Below, one piece after another: positions 13,001 through 20,999 of a stretch of DNA of 64,000 nt. Within the stretch, counting starts at the first letter, position 1; each line of letters begins with the position of its first letter. Below the pieces are notes generated by a model. That model was not told where the DNA came from. It saw nothing but the letters and a program-made list of their open reading frames with translations, and ran no database searches. The DNA lies in assembly GCF_023343835.1 (NCBI RefSeq), contig NC_064443.1, forward strand, positions 11,594,001 through 11,658,000. Direction: 5' to 3'. The position numbers were made by a program, and so were the translations under genes. The stretch comes from Lagopus muta (Eukaryota; Chordata; Aves; Galliformes; Phasianidae).

Positions 13001-16000
13001 GGCTTTAAGCTATATTTAAAAAGAAAAGTGGAAATTCTAGTTTTTCCTCTATGGGAACTGCACTGTAACTAGAAAAGGAGTGTGACATTGGCTGAAGCTT
13101 GTTCCCTCAGCTCTGCTCATCACTACCTGGGTGCCCTCAGACAGTGGTGCTTGGGGCAGGGGAGAAGTCTAAAAGACATGGGAGCTCACAGTGCGCCTGT
13201 CCAGGAGGTGAAAAGCAGCAGACATTCACTAAGCAACGTCACGGCAACATGCAGCAATGAACACAGCCTCCACAAAGCACAGCGAGCAGTGCCTGTCCCA
13301 CCGTGAGACTGGGAGCTTAACATTCCTATCCTGGGGCTGGCTAGCTCAGGAGGAAGCACCATTTCAAAACTACAAGCCACCACTCGCAGATGTCAAAACC
13401 GTATGATGCCTTTTCCAGCAACGGGCGTTCTAACCAGCTTTCTGTTGCAGCAGTGCCTCGAGCCAGTTGCAAGGACTGCGAGCTGGAAGAGGCCAGCACC
13501 ACCAGGGAGATCCTGGACAGCCTCTGTGCCAACGATTTCAGTGAGTACACCCACCTGCCCTCCCTGCAGCCAGCACAGCCTCCAGCAGTGAAGCTGTGAC
13601 ACACACAAGAATGGCTTGGCCATAAGAACTGACTTGGAGGAATCACGTCTTTTATAAGCAGGTTGCAGAGATGATCAGTTCTCAGCATACCTGTTAAGTA
13701 ACAGGACTTGCTGCTCGTGGTATTGCTCCTTGGAGGCACTCTGCCCGTGCCACAGTGCTGCTATGCCTTCTGCGCTCATGAGAAAAGCAGGGTGGAAAGA
13801 ACAGTGCTCAGTGCTGGAAGCGCTCAGCTCAGCTGAGAACTTTTCCACAATCACTGCAATTGCACGGGTTTGGGAGGACGTGTCACCACGTTAGAGGAGC
13901 AGCACAAAAGCTATGATGTGTAAACAGAACTAACAGCTCTTTTTCCCCCACTCCAGCAGTGAAAATCCGAATCCTCAGGAAGAACACGACCACAACCGTC
14001 TCCGACTTCGACCTGGACCCCTCCAGGGTGGAGGTGCTGAAGCACGGCCCGCTCCTCAGAACTGAAATCCCAGGCAGGCTGCAGCAGTGGCTGGACATCG
14101 ATGCTACCTGCGCCCACAACATCATGAGAGGCACTCACGCGGGGGTCTTTGTCATCAGCGGAGAAGTGCAGAGTGACAAAGTGGTGGTGAACAAGGCCTA
14201 CGCTTGGCAGAAGAAGAACAGGAACCTGCACCAGGCCGTGCGGAGATGGAAACATCACCGCTGCCCCGAGCAGGCCGGCAGGAAGGTCTGAGATCTTGAT
14301 CCCAATGCTAAGAAATGGCTCCCTTCCCCACAGCTAGAAAACTCCTTCCCCGGGCAGCTGGTGTTTTGGAGACGTACAGTCAGTATTTTTAGGTGAATCA
14401 AAGCAGTCATAGTCAGCAGGTAGGGCCTCACTACAGATCCCTGAGATAACTAAAACCCTTCTCCAGAGGCAGAGCTTAGAGATGCAGACTTAACATATTC
14501 CTACGGCAAGGTCCTGCCAATCCAGGACTTACAATGGATGGCTTTGTGCAGCATCAGTGCCTTGAAATCTGCAGGCGAGCAGACTAGAAGACACCTTCGA
14601 TAACATGGGCATTTGCACAGGTGAAAGGAAACAACCCCTCCTGAGCACACAGCAGACAGCTGAGGATTTCTGCATAACTGGGAATGACCGCTTTTTGACT
14701 TCAGGCATTCAGTTTGGGTCAGAACGTTCTGGTAACCGTGGAGCTACTGAAGATACCCGCAGAGCCTTGAGAGAGGTGGCAACAACACTGGGAATCGCTC
14801 TCACCAGTGAATACAGCCACAGCTCAACATGAGCAGAAAGCAGAAAACTGCAAATCCCCGAGTGAGAAAATGAGTTGGATTTCTACTGTCTAACAAAGCA
14901 CTGCCCATGGAAAGTTTTCTACACTGGATTAAACTTGAGAATGAAATAAAAATGACAGAAAAAATAAAAAAACCACACAGCTCTGGGGATAAATACGTTC
15001 TTCCCTGTGCTCAAAGCCTGCAGCCTCAGTTGTGGAGAGAACCGCCAGCTTTGATGGAGACACATTGCCTCCCTGTGCTCGTAAAGCACAGCAACAACCC
15101 AGCCAAGACTGTCTCTTCAGATTTAACATGGGCTGAGATTAGCACTCACGGCACTCGCACTGCAATTCAGCCGCGCTCTGACATTTGTGTAGCAATTACT
15201 TCTTTTTCCCTGAGGCTCAGAAGAAAAACAGAGAGATTTCCTATTTTTATTCCTCCCCGCTGCCTCGTCTCGCAAACTGCCGCCCGACCCGCAGGGCCTG
15301 CTGCCAGGTGGTCCCTGTGATGGCAGCATCCTCTGAACAGACTGCGTTTTGAAAACACAACAAGTAAAAGCTCTGAAGGTTGAAAAAGGCTTTGTCTGAT
15401 ATTTGTTTTCCATTAATGGGATTATTTGATTACTGGTGTTTCCCAACTAAGCAGCGCACAGATGGTCTGACTTACAAGCTTAGAAATGATGTCTCATAAC
15501 CAGAGGGGGGGAGGGGATGGGGAAACAGGGCAGGGACTTTTTGAGAGCTCCATGAAATACGCTTGGGTTCAATGCAGATGACTTACCCACATTTAAAACA
15601 GCAAACTGTGCGCTCCCTGTGGTGCCCAGCCCCAAAGCGCAGAGCTCCCATTAGGCCATCAGCCAGCTGCCCACAGCCCCACAACACCCTGCTTTGCTGA
15701 AAGCAAAGATCACAGCGCAGCCACTTCTCCCTACAGTGGCTCTCGTTCAGCAAAATCCCCTTCAGGACTTCAAGAGCTCTGCCAGCGACTTCTGGCTTTG
15801 TCTAACACCACCCCATTAAATACACACCTCTGCCAATTTAAACAACAGAGACGTAATAATTGGATTTTAAAACACTTAATTTAGGTCGGTGCTGTTTGCA
15901 TAGATAGAGAGGTCTCTGGAATTCTTTTTAAGTCACAGCTGGCTCCTGGCAGGTCTATCTGGGAGATAAGAGCTGTCTTACGAGTCAAGGTTTCTAAATT

Positions 16001-17339
16001 AGGGCTTCCCTATCAGAGGATAAAGGAGAGCAGTCTGGGTGGAATCTGAAATGCTGCCTACCCAGGGCTGTCCCCAGAGCCAGCATCAGAAGGCACAGCC
16101 TGCCCCAGAAGCTGACAGAGGTGCCTGAGTCATATCAGGGGCTGTGGGATCACTGCTGCCTGTGGGTGCCCTCCTGGAGGCCAGCATCAGTCCAGCAGAG
16201 CAGCACTGGCGGGGCACAGAAGGTTGCAACTGGAGCAGGAAAAACCACTGCCCAGCCTGTGTCATGGGTCTCACAACCAGTACGTGCTCCAGGGCTGAGT
16301 TCAATGAATGTCTGATGGAGAACCTGCTAGAAATGAGCCATGAACACTGCATATGTAGAAATGACAAAACAAATCTGTATATTTCTTGCAGGTACTTACG
16401 GCACTAAAGGAATTTAGTAAGAAAATGCTCTGACCTGTGGCCAGGTTTTCAGTTTGTATAATCGATTCCAAATCAGAGAAAAGCTCAGGTACTGGCAAAG
16501 CATCTCAAGGCCCCCAGCATCATCAGCTCAGAGCCAACAGGTCTGCTCTGCCTTTGCAGTAATACGAGCTCCATCACCAAATTAACCGGTGCATTCCCAG
16601 CGGACTTCCGCAGAACGGGGTGCGGGGCTGGGGCTGCAGGGGCTGCAGGGGCTGCGCTCACCCTAGGGAGCGTCGCAGCGACGCGGGGAAGGCTGCAAAC
16701 CATCAAGAGGGAAACGCGGTGCGGCCGCGCTGCAGAGCAAAGCCAGAGGAGGGCACAAAGCCGGCGGGCACCGGGCACCGACGCCGCCCCGCTTTACCAC
16801 CGCTTAACGCCCCGCGCTCCCGTCCCACCCTCGCGCCCCGCGGTCTCCCCGGGGTCCTCGGCCGCCCGTCCCGCTCTTGGCACGCGGCAGGGACGCGGGC
16901 TCCGATCCGCGGGCACTCACCGAAGAGCGGCGGCTTGAGGCTGAGGGTGCGCACGGCGCGGGTCCGGCCGGGCCCCAGCTCCACCCGCTGCGTGTGGCCC
17001 ACCTGCGGGGAGAGCGGCGGTGAGCCGGGGCCCGCCCCGCCCCGAGCCCCGCGCCCGGCCCCGCGGCCTTGCCTTGATGCCCTCGAGGCGCGGCAGGGCG
17101 CGGGCGGGCGGCGGCGGAGGCGGCGGAGAAGCGGCGGCGGAGGCGGGGGGGCCGCCGCCGGCGTCGCCGGCGCTGAGGTGGACGAAGAGCAGCAGCCCCA
17201 GCACGTTGAGGACGTAGAGGTGAGCGAAGACCATGAGCACGAGGAAGTAGGGCCGCGAGCACACGGGCCGCGGGCGGCCCCCCGGCGGGCCGGGCAGCGG
17301 GGGACTCTCCGCCCGCGCCGCCGCCGCCGCAGCCGCCAT
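4072..17339 (-). CDS. P4HTM: P4HTM, transmembrane prolyl 4-hydroxylase
   Basis: Nine exons: 17339-17073, 17002-16921, 10316-10126, 9636-9540, 8068-7906, 6355-6170, 5992-5902, 5504-5381 and 4289-4072. Together they encode 472 residues (human 502). P4HTM is an ER type II membrane enzyme of the Fe(II)/2-oxoglutarate dioxygenase class, reported to hydroxylate HIF-alpha. A cytosolic Ala/Pro-rich tail is followed by one membrane span at about residues 31-53. Two canonical EF-hand loops start at D169 ([12 protein letters not shown]) and D208 (DPDGNGVLSLEE). The catalytic domain keeps the iron ligands H299 and D301 (HAHMD) and H412, and the 2-oxoglutarate lysine K422, ten residues after that histidine as in the human enzyme. 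N-glycosylation sequons are at N339 and N353. The first intron is a 70-base GC-AG intron. Intron 2 (6.6 kb) hosts an antisense SFRP-type gene. The gene ends almost on top of WDR6. Confidence 0.95.
4290..10125 (-). other. P4HTM: P4HTM introns 3 to 8
   Basis: The spaces between exons 3 and 9 are 10125-9637, 9539-8069, 7905-6356, 6169-5993, 5901-5505 and 5380-4290. All have GT donors and AG acceptors. I saw no further exon, RNA gene or clear repeat in them beyond a short run of T at about 6121-6132 next to exon 6. The open frames in these introns match nothing I know. Confidence 0.6.
10928..10985 (+). repeat. CR1 LINE remnant, 3' end
   Basis: The stretch from GGGCTGGATTAGGTGACTT to the end in TGATTCTGTAA follows the usual 3' tail of avian CR1 elements, which ends in copies of ATTCTATG. 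It is diverged and only tens of bases long, in plus orientation, lying in P4HTM intron 2. Confidence 0.65.
11808..11813 (+). promoter_or_regulatory. TAATCC (K50-type homeodomain) site upstream of the SFRP-like gene
   Basis: TAATCC lies about 285 bases before the predicted start of transcription. This hexamer is the core bound by OTX and Goosecoid-type homeodomain proteins. A single six-base match is weak. It is recorded because an antisense match, GGATTA, also lies downstream of the gene at 15419-15424. Confidence 0.25.
12062..12098 (+). promoter_or_regulatory. Core promoter of the SFRP-like gene: TATA box plus initiator
   Basis: TATAAAAG at 12062-12069 is followed at the canonical distance by TCAGTCT at 12092-12098, which fits the initiator consensus YYANWYY with its A at 12094. 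This predicts a 34-base 5' UTR before the start codon at 12128. It marks the nested gene as having its own focused promoter, unlike the CpG-island promoters of its neighbours. Confidence 0.8.
12128..14291 (+). CDS. Secreted Frizzled-related protein, sizzled/crescent type, nested antisense in P4HTM
   Basis: Four exons: 12128-12456, 12680-12852, 13451-13540 and 13957-14291, giving 308 residues, the usual SFRP length. An N-terminal hydrophobic stretch (about residues 19-29) looks like a signal peptide. A Frizzled cysteine-rich domain spans C44 to C153 (motifs [49 protein letters not shown]). A netrin-like domain starts at C174 and ends around C300 (motif [15 protein letters not shown], then RWKHHRC). 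SFRPs bind Wnts; the crescent and sizzled branch also includes inhibitors of BMP1/Tolloid proteases. The netrin part resembles that branch more than SFRP1/2/5, in my memory of the sequences; I cannot choose between sizzled and crescent. There are 11 cysteines in the Frizzled domain, not 10, and one netrin cysteine is missing relative to SFRP2. The start was chosen from the TATA box and signal peptide. No homologue is known to me at the human P4HTM locus. Confidence 0.9.
12931..12996 (-). repeat. CR1 LINE remnant, 3' end
   Basis: CATAGAATGGCTTGGGTTGG and the following GAAGGGACCTCAAGGATCAT are the reverse complement of the CR1 3' tail, so the element lies in minus orientation. It sits in intron 2 of the SFRP-like gene, just past exon 2. 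Confidence 0.85.
14292..14980 (+). terminator. 3' UTR and poly(A) signals of the SFRP-like gene
   Basis: AATAAA is present at 14945-14950 and again at 14963-14968, about 655 to 675 bases past the stop. No earlier AATAAA was noticed after 14291, so a 3' UTR of roughly 0.7 kb is likely. The whole transcription unit therefore fits inside the P4HTM intron. Confidence 0.6.
15850..16026. promoter_or_regulatory. Possible intronic enhancer: homeodomain, FOX and GATA motif cluster
   Basis: Within about 180 bases there are TAATTGGATTTTA (15857-15869), CACTTAATTTAGG, TGTTTGC (15893-15899, Forkhead core), GATAGA, AGATAAG (15964-15970, GATA) and TATC followed by GGATAAAG (16011-16025). This is an AT-rich block set between more GC-rich surroundings in P4HTM intron 2. 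It lies about 1.5 kb past the end of the SFRP-like gene, which is a plausible target. The assignment rests on motif density only. Confidence 0.3.
17003..17072 (-). other. P4HTM: P4HTM intron 1: a 70-base GC-AG intron
   Basis: Exon 1 ends ...GGC ATC AAG and the intron begins GCAAGG, with no GT option that keeps the protein in frame at the conserved Ile-Lys/Val-Gly-His junction. The acceptor is a normal CCGCAG. The rest of the donor (AAG before, AAG after the GC) matches the strong consensus typical of functional GC donors. Confidence 0.8.
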
Positions 17340-17366
17340 CGCGCCCCGGCCCGCCAGGCCCCGCGC

Positions 17367-17380
17367 GTCACCACGGCAAC
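17367..17380 (-). promoter_or_regulatory. P4HTM: RFX X-box next to the P4HTM start codon
   Basis: GTCACC, two spacer bases and GGCAAC give a perfect match to the X-box consensus GTNRCC(0-3)RGYAAC bound by RFX factors. It lies 28 bases upstream of the P4HTM start codon. Its binding is inferred from the motif. Confidence 0.5.
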
Positions 17381-17391
17381 CGCGCGGCGCG

Positions 17392-17399
17392 TTACGTCA
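17392..17399 (-). promoter_or_regulatory. P4HTM: CRE-like (CREB/ATF) site in the P4HTM promoter
   Basis: The minus strand reads TGACGTAA, a common CREB/ATF and PAR-bZIP site, 12 bases from the X-box. Confidence 0.45.
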
Positions 17400-17521
17400 T
17401 CGCGGCGGGGGCGTGGCCGGCGCGCGCGCGGCGGGAAAGAGACACGTGCGGCGCGAGGGGGGGCGGCGCGTCTCCAAGGCCAAGGAAGAGCCGGGACGCG
17501 TCCGAAGTGAAAAAGTCACAA

Positions 17522-20500
17522 TTTATTGCAAATAAACCGAGGGAGCGCGTCTGGCAACCGGCTCCCGGGCGGTTTCCGCCGCCCCCGCCCCCATCCGGTG
17601 CCCGCAAAGAGAAGAGAGGAGGAAAGAGATTCGCAGCCCTCCTGCGGCGTGTGCGGCTACGCGGCAGCCTCCTCCGGCACTGTCCCGCGACCTCAACCGG
17701 AGCGGGGCGAGTAAACGAACTCCCAGAACCAGTGCCTCATTTAAAAATAAAGTTCTATTTTTCACCTGCTTAAAAAGTCTAAAATGTAGAGTGCGAGGCT
17801 ATAATACAGAAACCTCCTGCTGCCCCCGGCCCTACGCGAGGACAGAGCAGCAGTCATGCAGTTTATGTTATCAGTAAAAAAGTTTTTGTTACAGTCTGGG
17901 AAGCCTGAGGACCATCAGAGGTGAGGCAGCCAAAGCGAAACACGAGCAAAGCTGAAACAAAGAGCGCCGGATGCACGGATGGAGAGATGGCAGGCGGGCA
18001 GGGGGAGACAAACGCAGAAAGGAAAAGAGCAAACATTCCACATCTGTAGCAGTAATGCATCAAAGGGAATTTTATGCCTCTGAATGAATGGCTCCTGAGC
18101 CACTGAGCACCTATGGTCACATAGCCCTGCTGACTCGAATAGGGCTGTGTACCCGTTAGAAGGGAAAAAAACTTAGCCTTGTCTGTCGGTACTGCAACTC
18201 CTTCCTGTTGTTGCCTTTCAAGCAGTGCCACTTTACACAAAGAGCCAATGCTCCCTGTGCTCTGCAGGTTCTGTCCTGGAGTTTGTAACTCTGCATGACA
18301 TCGATACAGCAGTCACCCTGCCTGGGCTGCAACAGCAACAAAGTGCTGTTGTTTTCCCAGAGAGCATGGAAATGGGATTTGTGTCTGCAAACCAGGACAA
18401 CCACCACCCTAAGAAAGGGTGTGATTTGTTTGAAAGCAAACAGCACTGCTGGCTAAAGCTTCAGAAATTCTGAAAGAATTAAGGGGCACTCAGTGCAACA
18501 TGTAGCACTGTTCCTCAGCCAACATCTCAGCAGTCTGTTCAGCACATTTGGCCACTGCTACATAGTCCAGTTTTTCTACAAACAAGGATTCATGGCAAAG
18601 CATTTTGTGGGGGCAATGGAGAGAGGCAAAGAGGAGGTGGAGAGAGACAAAACCCCATTCTAGTATAGCTCAAAGCCTGGCAATTATGTAAGAGAGTGAG
18701 AGCTCTTTGGGATTAGGAAACACCAAGTATCTGTTCTGCAGAGACCGGGCATTATGCTAGTTACATTTAAACAACAAGAACACCAGCTTTTATCCAGATT
18801 ATTTGCAGGCTAAAATCTTCAAAGAACAGTTTAAATGTTAGCTCAACACACTGCAAACTGCTGGGTCTCAGCAAGCTCTCCCCTGAGCTACTTCTTGCTC
18901 TGTGTCCCAAATTTTGACAAGCATTTAGGAGGAGGAGAGAAAGGTACATTTGACCAATCTCTGGAATATATGCTGAGCAGGGCACCAAGATGCTGCTGCT
19001 GGGAGCAGAGGAGGGAATGAAGAATTCAGGAGGCAGTAGCTGGAGCAAGGACATACCTACCCCATGGCTTCAGCCCAGATGGGAGCCAAAACAGCCCAGA
19101 GCAGAAACATAAGAGACCTTGTACAGGTGCTGCTTCTGTTCCTATCCCTGCTCCACTGCCAGCAGCGCTTTGGCGGCACGTTCCTGAGGAGACATCCGAC
19201 AGCAGGGAGGGGAGATGGAAAGAGCAAGGCCTCTCAGATGGAAATTTTCCACCACGAACAAGCATGGCCACAGGATTAGCTTTGGTGGCAGCTATTTTCT
19301 TAAACCAAGCATCTCTTGTTCAAATCCATCTGCCCAATTACACATGCTGCAAAAACTTGGCTCACACATCTCAGGTACATGAGAAAGGCTCCAACAGCAG
19401 TTAGCTTATTTGGACATGCACAAATTTGGTACTTTTTCCCCTTCAGTTTAACCTTTGTCAAGTGAAATTGTATAACAACAACACAAAGGGATGCATCAAA
19501 GGTTACGCTTCCACATACAGCATGGAAGAGAACCCCACAAGTCCCCCACAGAAGTGATTTCCTCAAAGCAGTCACTCCAGCTTCACCTTCACTGGCTGTG
19601 TACAGCGTGCTCCTGGTGCAGGTGACATACATGCTTGTGAAATCTTAACACGTGGCCTGCTTCCTATAGCAAAGAGGCAAGCATCAGCATTTAATGAACC
19701 TTTTTCATGTTAACCTCTACTAAGATGAACTAGGCTTTCATAATTTTATTTTACTGTATATTTTACATTAGAAAAAAGAATGTTAATAAAAAAGCTCCAC
19801 ATGCTCCTAGCAATCATTTTTCTGCTAAGTTCCCACCAGTATTGATACTAATATACAAATAAATTAATTTTGCAAGTTAATTGTCTGCCTGGCTTGGTGC
19901 AGACTCTGCACAACCAGTGCATCTGTATTTTAGTGCCTGTCCAACACGTGCCAGGGAGTTGTACATAATATTTGCTCCTCATAAAGTAGCGGAGTTCAGT
20001 TTCATATCAATTAATGGGATCAAATTTTTCTCAACCATGTCACCCAGCAGGCACAAATATTCTTTACCAGATTGCATGGCACTGTTATGACATGGATTGT
20101 TTCACTCTGCAAAAGCCCCAAGCCTTGATAACATCTGTACGCTACTATTCCCTCATCACTCACTTTGGCAATACAACACCCTCCCCACAAAAACAAGTAA
20201 AGCAAAAAATCTATATGGAAGACCTAAAATTTATCAAATGCAGAATCTGACCTGGCTTAGCAATAACCTGCTCTCCCCCCTGCAATTCCTCTGCTTGTTT
20301 TCGTTTGTGTAGCAAGATTTTGCACAGCTGATATTCAAGAAGAGACGTCACATTAATCAGACTAAGTCACAGACACTGCTGGTACTGCCAGATCAGACAC
20401 AGCAGCAGCCATTCTTAGCACCAGCCACTCTCCTCATGCAATGCCAATGCTACAATGTCCTGGCTAAAGGAGCATCAGGAAATCTACGTGAGTTATTTTG

Positions 20501-20999
20501 TAACCTCCTTCAGCGCCTAGGAGGATTTTTGGTTCAAAGGAAGGAAGGAGGAGAGAGGGAAAAGCCCATTAAATTTACAAGCAGATTAAGGAAAAACACT
20601 CCACTGCCAATTTATTTTTAAAAAGGGTTGTGTGTTATTCTAAGGTTTGTCTGTATAATTGTACAACCGTTGAAAATTACATAAATTGTATTGATCTAAT
20701 ACTATTAACAGCCATTCAGAGAAAAACTCCCTTCCCTTCTGAAACCATTCAGCGCAGGAGGGAAATGTCCCAGGAAATACGCCAATCTGAGCTCTGGCCT
20801 CTAGCATGGCAGAAACAAACAGAAAGATAAGAGAACAAACTGGACTAAGATGTGATGTTTGCATGTGTCTGACTCGCAAGGGGAGGGGTGGCTCTGTCCT
20901 TGGCCGTGTTCTCCCAGAGGCAGTGCCTGCTTATCCCGGTGAAGCTGCCATCACTTCACTTGCTGCTCTCACCCCTGCACTTCGTCATTTTCGCCTGTT
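17522..20999 (-). other. ARIH2: ARIH2 3' UTR and spacer to P4HTM
   Basis: No other gene was recognised between the ARIH2 stop codon and the P4HTM promoter. Minus-strand AATAAA signals occur at 20616-20611, 19750-19745 and 17527-17522, so the 3' UTR could be about 0.4, 1.3 or 3.5 kb long. The nearest signal is followed on the minus strand by a GT-rich stretch. The farthest lies under 200 bases from the P4HTM start codon. Which signals are used cannot be decided from sequence. Confidence 0.55.
20611..20616 (-). terminator. ARIH2: Candidate proximal ARIH2 poly(A) signal
   Basis: This AATAAA on the minus strand lies about 385 bases past the ARIH2 stop codon, with a GT-rich stretch shortly downstream. 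Alternatives lie at 19750-19745 and 17527-17522. Confidence 0.45.

Larger units (their letters stand above)
10317..16920 (-). other. P4HTM: P4HTM intron 2, host of a nested antisense gene
   Basis: This is a 6604-base phase-1 intron: exon 2 ends in one G, exon 3 continues with AA to make Glu117. It carries a CR1 remnant near 10.93-10.99 kb, the complete plus-strand SFRP-like gene with promoter and 3' UTR (about 12.06-14.98 kb), another CR1 scrap near 12.95 kb, and a block rich in developmental transcription-factor motifs near 15.85-16.03 kb. Nothing else coding was recognised in 14.98-16.9 kb. Confidence 0.8.
16800..17480 (-). promoter_or_regulatory. P4HTM: CpG-island promoter of P4HTM
   Basis: The region around P4HTM exons 1 and 2 is dense in G, C and CpG. 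The segment just upstream of the start codon (17340-17460) holds an X-box, a CRE-like site and a CACGTG E-box at 17443-17448 that contains the hypoxia-response core ACGTG. No TATA box is evident, as usual for such promoters. Confidence 0.65.
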
